Shown: one piece after another, positions 44,627 to 54,504 of the stretch
Numbering within the stretch: the stretch's first letter is position 1
Layout of the letters: each line of letters opens with the position of its first letter
Source of the DNA: Tsuneonella litorea
GTDB taxonomy: Bacteria > Pseudomonadota > Alphaproteobacteria > Sphingomonadales > Sphingomonadaceae
Direction: 5' to 3'
Length of the DNA stretch: 64,000 nucleotides
Assembly: GCF_025154015.1 (NCBI RefSeq)
Contig: NZ_JAOAMV010000001.1
Span: 248,001-312,000, forward strand
The notes under the pieces: generated by a model
Told to the model about the DNA's origin: nothing
Databases searched by the model: none
What the model saw: only the letters and a program-made list of their open reading frames with translations
Made by a program: the position numbers and the translations under genes

Positions 44627-45556
44627 ATCGCGGGGAACTGGGCCAGGCGCAGTGTCATAGCCGGCATCGCGGCGGCCCCGATCGCCGCACGTGCCGGCGA
44701 GGCGGGCTTCGCCGGCTCGAAAATCGTCCTGCTGGGAACCGGCGGCGGTCCGACCCCCAAGGCCAATCGCGCCGCAAGCGCCAATGCTGTCGTCGTCGGC
44801 GGCCGTGCCTACCTGGTCGATGCAGGCAACGGGGTGGCGCGGCAAATGGCGCTCGCCGGGATTCCGTTCGACAGCCTTGCCGCGGTGATGATCACGCACC
44901 ACCACAGCGACCACAACATCGACGCGGGCGCGCTGCTCCTGCTGGCGTGGGCGGCGACGCTTTCCCACCCGATCGAGTTCCACGGGCCGCCTCCGCTCGC
45001 AGCGATGCTTCGCGATACGCTTCGCGCGAACCGGGCCGATATCGCCGTGCGGCGAAAGGACGAAGGCCGCGTCGACCCGGCCACGCTGCTGCGCGTCCAT
45101 GAACATCGCCAGCCCGGCCTTGTCTATGCCGACGACCGGGTCCGGGTCACGGCTGCACTGGTCGAACATCCTCCCATGGTGCCGAGCTTCGCATACCGCT
45201 TCGATTGCCCCGACCGATCGGTGGTGTTCTCGGGCGATACGCGGCCGAGTGATGCCCTCGTCGAACTGGCCCGGGGTGCCGACATCCTCGTCCACGAGGT
45301 CATGCACCTGCCCGCGATCGAACCCGTCATCGCGAGCGAGCCGAACGCTGCCCGGTTGCGCGAGCACCTGCTTGCCAGCCACACGTCCTCGACCGAAGTC
45401 GGCAAGCTCGCATCGCGCGCGAGGGTAAGGACGCTGGTGCTGAGCCACTTCGTTCCCGGCGGGCTCCCGGGGGTTCCCGACGCGGAATGGCTGGCCGCGG
45501 TCCGCCCGGACTTCGCAGGTGAAATCGTGTTGGGCCGCGACCTGATGGTGCTGTAG
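44627..45556 (+). CDS. MBL-fold metallo-hydrolase, exported, probable non-canonical start
   Basis: 309 residues if translation begins at the ATC at 44627. The metallo-beta-lactamase metal motif is MITHHHSDHNID (HxHxDH), preceded by IVLLGTGGGPTPK and VVGGRAYLVDAGNG, and followed by later His in LVEHPP, the SGDTRPS segment and a LSHFVPGG near the end, so the fold is complete. It resembles RNase Z/arylsulfatase-type hydrolases; substrate unknown. The N-terminus, NWARRSVIAGIAAAPIAARA, looks like a twin-arginine signal peptide, so starting later would lose export. The first in-frame GTG (44834) is inside the domain. Either ATC is used or a base has changed. Confidence 0.75.
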   Translation: MAGNWARRSVIAGIAAAPIAARAGEAGFAGSKIVLLGTGGGPTPKANRAASANAVVVGGRAYLVDAGNGVARQMALAGIPFDSLAAVMITHHHSDHNIDAGALLLLAWAATLSHPIEFHGPPPLAAMLRDTLRANRADIAVRRKDEGRVDPATLLRVHEHRQPGLVYADDRVRVTAALVEHPPMVPSFAYRFDCPDRSVVFSGDTRPSDALVELARGADILVHEVMHLPAIEPVIASEPNAARLREHLLASHTSSTEVGKLASRARVRTLVLSHFVPGGLPGVPDAEWLAAVRPDFAGEIVLGRDLMVL

Positions 45557-45565
45557 GCTTCCCAG

Positions 45566-46246
45566 GTGGCGTACACCCTGATTACCGCCAACCGGAACTA
45601 TTCGAGCTGGTCGCTGCGGCCCTGGCTGCTGATGCGCGCGCTCGGCATCGCGTTCGAGGACCGGATCGAGCCCTTCACGCAGCCGACCAACTACGACACG
45701 TTTCGCGCGTTCTCGCCGACGGGCCAGGTCCCCGTCCTCCTCGACGGGGACCGGACGGTATGGGATTCGCTCGGCATCGTGCTCTATCTCGCCGAACGCC
45801 ATGAAGGAGTCTGGCCCGCCGACGACGCGGCGCGCGCCTTCGCCCAATGTGCCGTTGCCGAAATGCATGGAGGATTTTTTTCCTTGCGCGCGGAGTGCAC
45901 GATGAACGTCGGCGTGCGGGTGGAACCGCCCCAGCCGGGACCGGCACTTGCGCGCGACCTCGCGCGCGTCCGCGAACTGTTCGAATTGGCGCTTGAGCGG
46001 TTCGGCGGCCCCTGGCTCGGGGGCGAGGCGTTCACCGTGCTCGATGCGTTCTATGCGCCGGTGGCCTTTCGGGTACGGACCTACGGGCTCGACGTGGGCC
46101 AGGGCCAGGCGTGGGTGACGCGCGTGATCGACCATCCGGCGATGCGCGCGTGGGAAGCGGCCGCGCTGGCGGAGGAATGGCGGGAAGCCGGGCACGAGGA
46201 AGAGCTTGCGGCGGCGGGGAGAATCGTCGCAGACTACCGCTCCTGA
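45566..46246 (+). CDS. Glutathione S-transferase family protein
   Basis: 226 residues, GTG start at 45566 with AGG just before it. The thioredoxin-like domain begins YTLITANRNYSSWSLRPWLL, a signature of a GST sub-group with Ser at the glutathione-contacting position, and continues FSPTGQVPVLLDGDRTVWDS with the cis-Pro loop. The helical domain contains MHGGFFSLRAECTMNVGV and AFTVLDAFYAPVAFRV. It would conjugate glutathione or act as an isomerase; the substrate is unknown. The frame abuts the MBL gene by 9 nt and is followed by a nitronate monooxygenase-like gene after 24 nt, so a catabolic or detoxification operon is plausible. Confidence 0.88.
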   Translation: MAYTLITANRNYSSWSLRPWLLMRALGIAFEDRIEPFTQPTNYDTFRAFSPTGQVPVLLDGDRTVWDSLGIVLYLAERHEGVWPADDAARAFAQCAVAEMHGGFFSLRAECTMNVGVRVEPPQPGPALARDLARVRELFELALERFGGPWLGGEAFTVLDAFYAPVAFRVRTYGLDVGQGQAWVTRVIDHPAMRAWEAAALAEEWREAGHEEELAAAGRIVADYRS

Positions 46247-46270
46247 ACGGCGCGCACGAGAGGAGCCGCA

Positions 46271-47401
46271 TTGGACAACCCCGTCTGCCGCCTGACCGGC
46301 GCCGAATTTCCCCTATTCGCCTTCAGCCATTGCCGCGACGTGGTCGCCGCGGTGAGCAAGGCCGGCGGGTTCGGGGTTCTGGGCGCCACCCGCTTCAGCC
46401 CCGACCAGCTCGAGGAGGAACTCGCCTGGATCGACGCGCACGTCGAAGGTGCCCCGTACGGGGTCGACGTGATCGTCCCCGAGACGATCGACCCGCGCGT
46501 TGCGGCAATGGCCGACAACGCCGCGCGCGCTGCAGCGATCGATCCCCGGTATGCCGAGTTCGCGGCAGACCTGCTTGCGCAGTACGGCATCGACGCCAAT
46601 CGCACCGTCGCGCCCTTGCGCGAGCGAATGGGGATCACGCCGGAAAACGGGATGGCGCTGATGGAGGTGGCGTTTCGGCACCCGATCCGCCTGATCGCCA
46701 ACGCGCTCGGCATAGCCCCGCCGGAGATGATCGCCGAAGGGAAGCGCCGCGGAGTCGCCGTCGCGGCCCTTGTCGGGGCGAAGGAACACGCGCTCCGGCA
46801 GGCCGAGGCGGGCGTGGACATCATCGTTGCCCAGGGCGGCGAGGCCGGCGGTCACTGCGGCGAGGTATCGACGCTGGTGCTCATCCCCGAAGTCGTGCGC
46901 GCACTCGGCAAGGCGGGCTACGATACCCCTGTGCTGGCAGCCGGCGGCATCATGACCGGCGGGCAGATGGCGGCAATGATGGCCGCCGGGGCGCAGGGCG
47001 CGTGGACCGGCAGCGTCTGGCTTGCGACCCCGGAAAGCGAGGCGAGCGAGGCATTCCGCCAGAAGATGGTCGCCGCGCGCAGCCGCGACACCGTCCGTTC
47101 GCGCAGCCGCACCGGCAAGCCCGCGCGGCAGCTCAGGACCGCGTGGCACGAGGCCTGGGACGGCGAGACTGGCCCCGGCACGCTGCCCATGCCGCTCATG
47201 GGCATGATTTCCGAACCCGCCTTCGCGCGGATCGAGCGCGCTGCCGAAGCCGGTAACGCGCAGGCGCGCGACCTGGTGAGCTATTTCGTCGGCCAGGGCG
47301 TCGGCCTCGTCGAAGATGTTCGACCCGCCCGGGCGGTGGTCCAGGCCTTCCGCGAGGAATTCGTCGAGGCCGCCATGCGGCTCGCGGGATCGCTCGGCTG
47401 A
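46271..47401 (+). CDS. Nitronate monooxygenase-family flavoprotein
   Basis: 376 residues from a TTG start at 46271, with AGAGGAG about 6 nt upstream. It has a TIM-barrel FMN fold of the 2-nitropropane dioxygenase/enoyl-ACP reductase FabK family: SKAGGFGVLGA, IIVAQGGEAGGHCGEVS with the likely catalytic His, and PVLAAGGIMTGGQMAAMMA followed by GAQGAWTGSVWL for phosphate binding. Substrate may be nitronates or related toxic compounds. The insert AVAALVGAKEHALRQ is typical. It sits 24 nt after the GST gene and 3 nt before the MFS gene. Confidence 0.88.
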   Translation: MDNPVCRLTGAEFPLFAFSHCRDVVAAVSKAGGFGVLGATRFSPDQLEEELAWIDAHVEGAPYGVDVIVPETIDPRVAAMADNAARAAAIDPRYAEFAADLLAQYGIDANRTVAPLRERMGITPENGMALMEVAFRHPIRLIANALGIAPPEMIAEGKRRGVAVAALVGAKEHALRQAEAGVDIIVAQGGEAGGHCGEVSTLVLIPEVVRALGKAGYDTPVLAAGGIMTGGQMAAMMAAGAQGAWTGSVWLATPESEASEAFRQKMVAARSRDTVRSRSRTGKPARQLRTAWHEAWDGETGPGTLPMPLMGMISEPAFARIERAAEAGNAQARDLVSYFVGQGVGLVEDVRPARAVVQAFREEFVEAAMRLAGSLG

Positions 47402-47404
47402 ACG

Positions 47405-48676
47405 ATGAGGCGGTGGCGTCGGTCTGCTCCGCGATTCGCGCTCTTTCTCATCACCCTCGTCGGGCTGATCGGCTTCGTCGACCGCATCGTCGTCAATGCG
47501 CTGGTCGAGCCGCTGAAGGCCGAATTCGGCCTGTCGGACCAGCAGATCGGGTTGCTCGGCTTCGCCTACTCGGCTCTCAACATCGTGCTCGGCGTGGTCG
47601 TCGCGCGCTTTGCCGAGAGCCGCCGGCGGCTGACCTTCACCACGGTGGGAACCCTCCTGTGGTCGATCGCGGCGACCGGCTGCGGCTTCGTCCAGAGCTG
47701 GTACCAGCTTCTCGCCGCACGCATCGCAGTCGGCATCGGCGAGGCGGTCGGCCTGCCCGCGAACCAGTCGCTCGTCGCCGACTACTTCCCGCCGAACCGC
47801 CGCGCGACGGCGATGTCGGTGCTGTTGCTGGCAGCCCCGCTGGGCGCTTTCGTGGGTCTCGCAGGGGGCGGCTACGTTGCGCAGATCTGGGGCTGGCGGT
47901 GGGCCTTCATTGTTACCGGCCTCCCCGGGATCGTCATCGCCGGGGTGATCTGGCTGTTTCTGAAGGAGCCGGCGCGCGGCGGGCACGATGCGGCAGCCGA
48001 TGATGCGGTGCCCCCGATCGGAGCCGTCGTGCGGCGCTTCCTCGAATTGCCGAGCGCGCGTCACCTGGTCATCGGATCGGCGATCGGGGCGATGATCGGT
48101 TTCGGGCTCATCGCGTTCCTCTCGGCACTGATGACCCGGCGTTTCGGACTGTCGGTGGGCGATGCGGGGCTGACCACGGCGCTGATATCGAGCATTCCGG
48201 CCGCGATCTCGACGATTGCCGGCGGCGTGATCGCCGACCGGCTCGCCCCGCGCTTCCCGTCCTCCTATGCCCTCGTCCCGGCGATAAGCCTGCTGCTTGC
48301 CGCGCCGCTCTACCTGATCGCCTTCACCCGCGGCGACCTTGCGCCGTTCGTCGTCTTCACGATGCTGGCGGCGGTACTTCAGTTCAGCTTTCTCGGCGTG
48401 ACAGTCGGCACGCTGCAGAACATGATGCACCCGCGGATGCGCGCGACCGCCAACGCGCTCACCAACATCTTCGGCGGGCTGATCGGCGGGATGGGACCGG
48501 TCATCGTCGGCACGCTGAGCGACCGGCTCGCCGGCGCCGGCCTCCCTTCGCACCTCGCGCTCGGCCACGCGATGGCCGGGGCGGCGCTGATGTCGCTATG
48601 GGCAGCCGCACACTACTTCATCGCCGCGCGCACGGTCGCGGCGGATCTCGCGATGGTGCGCGAGGGCAGGCTCTAG
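47405..48676 (+). CDS. MFS transporter (spinster-like)
   Basis: 423 residues, twelve membrane segments. The first helix region reads LVGLIGFVDRIVVNALVEPL, with the D/R pair seen in spinster-type MFS proteins, followed by FGLSDQQIGLLGFAYSAL. The 2-3 loop is ARFAESRRRLTF. LPANQSLVADYFPPNRRATA and the second-half GGVIADRLAPRFPSSYAL are typical. Substrate unknown, perhaps an aromatic or organic acid given the metabolic neighbours. It starts 3 nt after the nitronate monooxygenase stop. Its stop abuts the metK stop on the other strand without a gap. Confidence 0.9.
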   Translation: MRRWRRSAPRFALFLITLVGLIGFVDRIVVNALVEPLKAEFGLSDQQIGLLGFAYSALNIVLGVVVARFAESRRRLTFTTVGTLLWSIAATGCGFVQSWYQLLAARIAVGIGEAVGLPANQSLVADYFPPNRRATAMSVLLLAAPLGAFVGLAGGGYVAQIWGWRWAFIVTGLPGIVIAGVIWLFLKEPARGGHDAAADDAVPPIGAVVRRFLELPSARHLVIGSAIGAMIGFGLIAFLSALMTRRFGLSVGDAGLTTALISSIPAAISTIAGGVIADRLAPRFPSSYALVPAISLLLAAPLYLIAFTRGDLAPFVVFTMLAAVLQFSFLGVTVGTLQNMMHPRMRATANALTNIFGGLIGGMGPVIVGTLSDRLAGAGLPSHLALGHAMAGAALMSLWAAAHYFIAARTVAADLAMVREGRL

Positions 48677-49933
<1,257 letters not shown>

Positions 49934-49948
49934 GGTGTGTCAGGACCC

Positions 49949-49968
49949 CATATAAGGAAAGCTTTATG
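49949..49968 (-). promoter_or_regulatory. SahR/SamR-like operator upstream of metK
   Basis: Plus-strand CATATAAGGAAAGCTTTATG is an imperfect palindrome. From memory, SAM-cycle genes of alphaproteobacteria carry operators of the form ATATAAAGATATCTTTATAT for an ArsR-family regulator; this site keeps most of those positions. It sits 16-35 nt before metK, where a repressor would block transcription. Confidence 0.5.
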
Positions 49969-49987
49969 TCTGGATGCGAACGCGGGC

Positions 49988-51565
49988 CTAGCGGCCCCTC
50001 CGCCGCCTGACAAGCAAGGATAGCGCGATCAGCAGAACGGCCCATCCGAGCGGCAGGAGGTTACCTGCGCGCGCGAACCATGTCGGGGCGAGCGGTGGCG
50101 GTACGCGGCCGTCGATCCGGCCACCGGTAAAGCTCGTCGGCAGGTGCGCGCGGACCACGCCGTGCGCGTCGATCACGCCGCTGATCCCGTTGACCGTCGC
50201 GCGCAGGACCGGCAGCCCCTCCTCGATCGCCCGCATCCGTGCCTGGGCAAAGTGCTGCGGCGGACCGAACGGCCCGAACCAGCCGTCGTTCGAAGGGTTG
50301 AACAGGAAGTCGGGGCGGTCATTGCGGTCGACCACCTGTCCCGAGAAGACGATCTCATAGCAGATCTGCACGCCGGCCCGGCCCCATGCGCCGAGATCGA
50401 GCGAACGCGGGCCGGGGCCGGGAATGAAATCGATGCTCCCGGCCACCAGCCGGGTCGCGCCCAGCGGTTCGAGCAGCCAGCGCAGCGCGAGGTATTCGCC
50501 GTAGGGGACGAGGTGCGCCTTGTAGTAGCTGCCTGCGAAGCCGCCGTTCGCATCGAGCGCGGTGACCGCGTTGTAGGCGCCGACCGCCTTGCCGCCCTTC
50601 ACCTCGAGGTCGACCGCGCCGGTCAGCAGCACGCTCCCCTTTCCGATGACCTCGGCGATGCGCTCGCGGGCGAAATCGGGGTCGGCCCCCGCGGTGGTCG
50701 CAAGGTAGTATCGCTTGGGATAGCCGGGCCGCAGGTAGTCGGGCAGGCCGGATTCGGGCCATAGGACGAGCCGACGGCCCTGATCTTGCCGCGGCGCGGT
50801 CAGCCGGGCCAGCGTCTGAAACTGGTTTTCGTATTCGGCGGGGTCGTCGATCTCGGCCTGCCGGAAACCGGGCTGGATGAGGGTGAACGCGAGGGTTCCC
50901 TCGCGCGGCGCCGGTCCGGGCAGGTACATGCCGATCGCGAGCAGGACGAACACCGCCGCCACGCGTGCCCACGCGCACGCCGCGACCATCGCCGCGAGCC
51001 CGCCCGCGACCAGCGCCGCAAGGCCCGATAGGGCATAGGTGCCCAGCCACGGCAGGAGCGCCGCGAGTCCGGGCCGGTCGAATGGGCCGAGCAGCATCAG
51101 GCCAAGCGGATCCCAGGCATAGCCGGTAAACACCCAGCTGCGCAGCCACTCCGACACCGCCCAGGCGCCGCCGAACGCGAGCGCGAGCGGCAGTAGCCGC
51201 GGGCCGCCGATCAGGCGCGCGAGGCCGGCAGCGATCGCGGGATAGATGGCAAGGTAAAGCGCGAGCAGCGGCACCGCGATCCAGCCGAGGAAGGCCGGCA
51301 TCTCGGACTGGTGCGTGAACGCCGCCGCGATCCAGTTGTTGGCGAAGGTGAAATGCGCCGCGCCGAACAGCCAGCCGAGCTGGGACGCCTGCTTCCATCC
51401 CGACGACCGCGCGGTGAGCCCGACCAGCCCGGCGATCCCGACCAGCGCGAGCGGCCACCAGCCGAGCGGCGGAAAGCCGGTCGCCGCCAGCAAGCCGCAC
51501 CCGAGCGCGGAAAGGCGCGGATGGGAGGCAAGCACTGCCGGCAGGCGCGGCACGCGGTGGCCCAC
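49988..51565 (-). CDS. lnt: Apolipoprotein N-acyltransferase
   Basis: 525 residues. It adds the third acyl chain to lipoproteins in the inner membrane, so the lipoproteins encoded in this window depend on it. About seven N-terminal membrane helices (LAATGFPPLGWWPLALVGIA opens the first pair) precede a nitrilase-type domain whose triad is visible: Glu in LWPESGLPDY, Lys in SYYKAHLVPYGEY, and Cys in GVQICYEIVF. A final membrane helix ends at the C-terminus. It lies between DUF4167 (upstream, 23-nt gap) and metK (54-nt gap), all on the minus strand. Confidence 0.96.
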   Translation of the reverse strand: MGHRVPRLPAVLASHPRLSALGCGLLAATGFPPLGWWPLALVGIAGLVGLTARSSGWKQASQLGWLFGAAHFTFANNWIAAAFTHQSEMPAFLGWIAVPLLALYLAIYPAIAAGLARLIGGPRLLPLALAFGGAWAVSEWLRSWVFTGYAWDPLGLMLLGPFDRPGLAALLPWLGTYALSGLAALVAGGLAAMVAACAWARVAAVFVLLAIGMYLPGPAPREGTLAFTLIQPGFRQAEIDDPAEYENQFQTLARLTAPRQDQGRRLVLWPESGLPDYLRPGYPKRYYLATTAGADPDFARERIAEVIGKGSVLLTGAVDLEVKGGKAVGAYNAVTALDANGGFAGSYYKAHLVPYGEYLALRWLLEPLGATRLVAGSIDFIPGPGPRSLDLGAWGRAGVQICYEIVFSGQVVDRNDRPDFLFNPSNDGWFGPFGPPQHFAQARMRAIEEGLPVLRATVNGISGVIDAHGVVRAHLPTSFTGGRIDGRVPPPLAPTWFARAGNLLPLGWAVLLIALSLLVRRRRGR

Positions 51566-51588
51566 GGCGTGCGTCCGTCGCTACGCGA

Positions 51589-52344
51589 TCAGCCTACCGC
51601 CTTCAGGCCCTCGCCATCCTCGCCCGCTTCATCGGCGGCGGGACGGCGGCGGCGCGGCGGGAGCTTGCGCTTGGGCTTCTCTTCCGCCCCGGTCGGCTCA
51701 TCACTGCCCGAAATCGATGGCGGCAAGGCTGCCGCATCGATCTCGCCGGCATCATCCGCAACGCTCTCCTCGCGGTTCGCGGCGCGCCGCCCGCGGGGAC
51801 GCCGCCCCTCGTTGCCGGCATCCCGCTCCGTTTCGGCTTGCGAGCGATTGCGCCCGCGGTTGCCGCGCGTGAAAGGATTGCTCCCGGCTTCGAGGCCATC
51901 GTCGCCGTCATCGTCGGCGCCATCGGCGTTGTCGTTGCGCGAACGGACGTCGTCCTGATCGTCGCGGCGGTTGCGGCCGCGCTGGCGATCGTTCTGTCGG
52001 TCGTTCCGGCCGCCCTGGCGCCCTTCGCCGTGCCGCGCGGTGTCGAAATCGTCGTCGTCGCCGTCGTCGTCATCCGCGTTGTCGCGGCGATTGCCGCCGC
52101 CGCGCGCCTCGTCCTGGCGCGCCTTGTTGTCGGCGATGACGCGGAAATAGTGATCGGCGAACTGCAGATAGTACTCGGCCTGCACCCGGTCACCGTTATG
52201 GGCGGCGTCCTGCGCGAGCTTCTTGTACTTGTCGAGCAGCTGCGGCGCGTTGCCCCGCGCCCGGCTGTCGATGCGATTCTGGTTGCCGCCGCCCTGCTGG
52301 CGGTTGCCGCGCCCGCGGCGACGATTGTTGCGATTGTTATTCAA
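51589..52344 (-). CDS. DUF4167 protein, Arg/Asn/Gly-rich, likely RNA-binding
   Basis: 251 residues from a TTG start at 52344, preceded by AAGGAAG. The N-terminus NNNRNNRRRGRGNRQQGGG is rich in basic RG/RN repeats. The DUF4167 core follows: RGNAPQLLDKYKKLAQDA, GDRVQAEYYLQFADHYFRVI (about 35-70). The remainder is low-complexity with a DDDDGDDDDF cluster and RNRR/RGRR runs, so most of the protein is disordered. DUF4167 proteins occur in alphaproteobacteria next to prmC; function is unknown, RNA binding is an inference from composition. The in-frame upstream extension is not supported by a start site. Confidence 0.85.
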   Translation of the reverse strand: MNNNRNNRRRGRGNRQQGGGNQNRIDSRARGNAPQLLDKYKKLAQDAAHNGDRVQAEYYLQFADHYFRVIADNKARQDEARGGGNRRDNADDDDGDDDDFDTARHGEGRQGGRNDRQNDRQRGRNRRDDQDDVRSRNDNADGADDDGDDGLEAGSNPFTRGNRGRNRSQAETERDAGNEGRRPRGRRAANREESVADDAGEIDAAALPPSISGSDEPTGAEEKPKRKLPPRRRRPAADEAGEDGEGLKAVG

Positions 52345-52582
52345 GGAAAAACGCTTCCTTCTGAGTGGCTGCCCGAACTGTCCCGGTTCCGGGTGCGGCC
52401 GCGTGACCCCTATCGCCGCGATCCAGCATGGATTCGCGGTGCCCCATTTGCCCTGTCCAGCGGGCTTTGCACCCGGACGGCCTAGCAAATGTCGGAGCTA
52501 GACCCCGCCGGTGAGGCGCATGCCATGACCGGTGGGTCTGATCCCGAGTTAGACATCGCGAGCCGGTTTGCCAAGCCCAAAG

Positions 52583-53419
52583 TCAGTTTCGGCGGAGGAT
52601 AACCGCGCGCGGACGTCCTGCCAGGTCGTGGCGCAGCGTGCAGGCGAACCCGGCGGCGGCGGCGATCCGGCCGACCGCATCGTCCTGCGCATGGCCGATT
52701 TCGAGCACGGCGACCCCGGCTGACTCAAGGAGCGCAGGCAGTTGAGGGACCAGTACGCGGTATTCGTCGAGCCCGTCGGATCCCGCGAACAGGGCGCTCG
52801 CAGGCTCGTGATCGCGCACGTCGGGGTCGAGCGCGGCCTCCGCCTCGACATAGGGGGGATTGGCGACGACGAGGTCGAACAGGCCAAGCCGGTCCCGCCA
52901 GCCGGGCAGGGTCCAGTCGGCCTGCACGATCCGGCACCGCGCGCCGAGGCCCAGCCGCTCGGCGTTGCGGGATGCCACCGCGCAGGCTGGCGCGCTGGCG
53001 TCGATCCCGATGCCGCGCGCACCGACCCAATGATCGATAAGCGCGAGCAGCAGCGCCCCCGATCCCGTGCCGAGATCGAGGACGGTCCGCGGGGGCTCGC
53101 GCCCGGTGAAGGCCTCGATTGCGGCCTCGACGATCGTCTCGCTGTCGCCGCGCGGGATGAGCACCGCCGGCGACACTTCCAGCGGCAGCCCGCGAAACTC
53201 CGCCTCGCCAAGGATGTAGGCGACGGGCTCGTGCTGCATCCTGCGCCGGACGAGGTGGCCCCAGCCCGGCGGCACCTCGTCGCTCATTCGCCGCAGCAAC
53301 ATCTCGCTGCGGGTGGCGCCGAGCAGTGCCGCCATCAGCAGTTCGGCATCGAGCCGGGGCGTGTCCGAGGTCGCGGAGAGAACCTCCGCCGCCTCGTTGA
53401 TCGCCAGCCGAACACTCAT
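52583..53419 (-). CDS. prmC: Release factor glutamine N5-methyltransferase PrmC
   Basis: 278 residues. It methylates the Gln of the GGQ motif of release factors RF1 and RF2. The N-terminal helical domain recognises the release factor; the SAM domain shows LDLGTGSGALLLAL and the catalytic NPPYVE motif. PRGDSETIVEAAI and a strand GVAVLEIGHAQ are also typical. It lies 14 nt after prfA, its substrate gene, on the same strand. Confidence 0.97.
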   Translation of the reverse strand: MSVRLAINEAAEVLSATSDTPRLDAELLMAALLGATRSEMLLRRMSDEVPPGWGHLVRRRMQHEPVAYILGEAEFRGLPLEVSPAVLIPRGDSETIVEAAIEAFTGREPPRTVLDLGTGSGALLLALIDHWVGARGIGIDASAPACAVASRNAERLGLGARCRIVQADWTLPGWRDRLGLFDLVVANPPYVEAEAALDPDVRDHEPASALFAGSDGLDEYRVLVPQLPALLESAGVAVLEIGHAQDDAVGRIAAAAGFACTLRHDLAGRPRAVILRRN

Positions 53420-53433
53420 CCGTAGCGGCCCGT

Positions 53434-54504
53434 CTATTCGCCCAGCGCGGCGAGCCGCTTGGCCTCGTCCTCGGCGATCAGCGCGTCGACCAGTTCGCCG
53501 AGGCCGGGACCGGCGAGCACTTCGTCGAGCTTGTGCAGCGTCAGGCCGATGCGATGGTCGGTCACCCGGCCTTGCGGGAAATTGTAGGTGCGGATGCGTT
53601 CGGACCGGTCGCCCGAGCCGACCATCGCCTTTCTCGCCTCGGCCTCGGCGCCCTGCGCCTGATCGCGCTGCGCCTCGTAGAGACGGGCGCGAAGGACCTG
53701 CATCGCCTTTTCCTTGTTCTTGTGCTGGCTGCGCGCGTCCTGGCAGGTGACGATGGTGTTGGTCGGCAGGTGGGTGATGCGCACCGCGCTGTCGGTGGTG
53801 TTGACGTGCTGCCCGCCCGCCCCGCTGGCGCGATAGACGTCGATCTTGAGGTCCCTGTCCTCGATCTGCACGTCAACCTCATCGGGCTCGGGCAGGACCG
53901 CGACGGTCGCGGCCGAAGTATGGATGCGCCCGCCGCTCTCGGTCACCGGCACGCGCTGGACGCGGTGGACGCCGCTTTCGAACTTCAATTTCGCGAACAC
54001 GCCCGAACCGGCGACATTGGCGACGATTTCCTTGAAACCGCCGATGTCGCTGGCGTTCATGCTGACCGGTTCGACCCGCCAGCCCTGCTCTGCAGCGAAG
54101 CGTTCGTACATCCGGTAGAGGTCGGCGGCGAACAGCGCCGCCTCGTCGCCACCGGTGCCGGCGCGGATCTCGAGCATCGCGGGCCTCGCATCGGCGCTGT
54201 CGCGCGGGAGCATCGCGATCGCGAGCTGGCGCTCGGCCTCGGGCAGCGCGTTGCGCAGCCGCATGATTTCTTCCTCGGCGAGCGCCTTCATGTCGGGGTC
54301 GGCATCGTCGAGCGTTTCGAGCTCGGACAGCTCGGCCCGCATCGTGCGAACCTTCTCGGCCAGCCGCACGATCGGCTCGAGCTCGGCATAGTCGCGGCTC
54401 GCGGCGACAAACGCCTCGCCCTCGAGCGTGCCCGAAGCGAGCCGCGCCTCGAGCTCGGCGAAGCGGTGTGCGATCCGGTCGAGCCGTTCGGCGGGGATGG
54501 TCAC
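53434..54504 (-). CDS. prfA: Peptide chain release factor 1
   Basis: 356 residues. It recognises UAA and UAG. The GGQ catalytic motif is at residues 230-232 (GAGGQHVN), and the codon-recognition PxT motif is PVT in [13 protein letters not shown], as expected for RF1 rather than RF2. [17 protein letters not shown] is also diagnostic. The start codon overlaps the hisS stop (ATGA), and prmC follows after 14 nt, so hisS-prfA-prmC form one transcript. Confidence 0.98.
   Translation of the reverse strand: MTIPAERLDRIAHRFAELEARLASGTLEGEAFVAASRDYAELEPIVRLAEKVRTMRAELSELETLDDADPDMKALAEEEIMRLRNALPEAERQLAIAMLPRDSADARPAMLEIRAGTGGDEAALFAADLYRMYERFAAEQGWRVEPVSMNASDIGGFKEIVANVAGSGVFAKLKFESGVHRVQRVPVTESGGRIHTSAATVAVLPEPDEVDVQIEDRDLKIDVYRASGAGGQHVNTTDSAVRITHLPTNTIVTCQDARSQHKNKEKAMQVLRARLYEAQRDQAQGAEAEARKAMVGSGDRSERIRTYNFPQGRVTDHRIGLTLHKLDEVLAGPGLGELVDALIAEDEAKRLAALGE

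Noticed and set aside
49934-49987. SAM riboswitch before metK
   Set aside because: The 54-base gap is too short and lacks the SAM-II or SAM/SAH conserved cores I know; the palindrome fits a protein operator better.
52501-52545. Inverted repeat GACCCCGCCGGT / ACCGGTGGGTC after the DUF4167 promoter region
   Set aside because: The stem is imperfect and has no T-run on either strand; I cannot assign a role.
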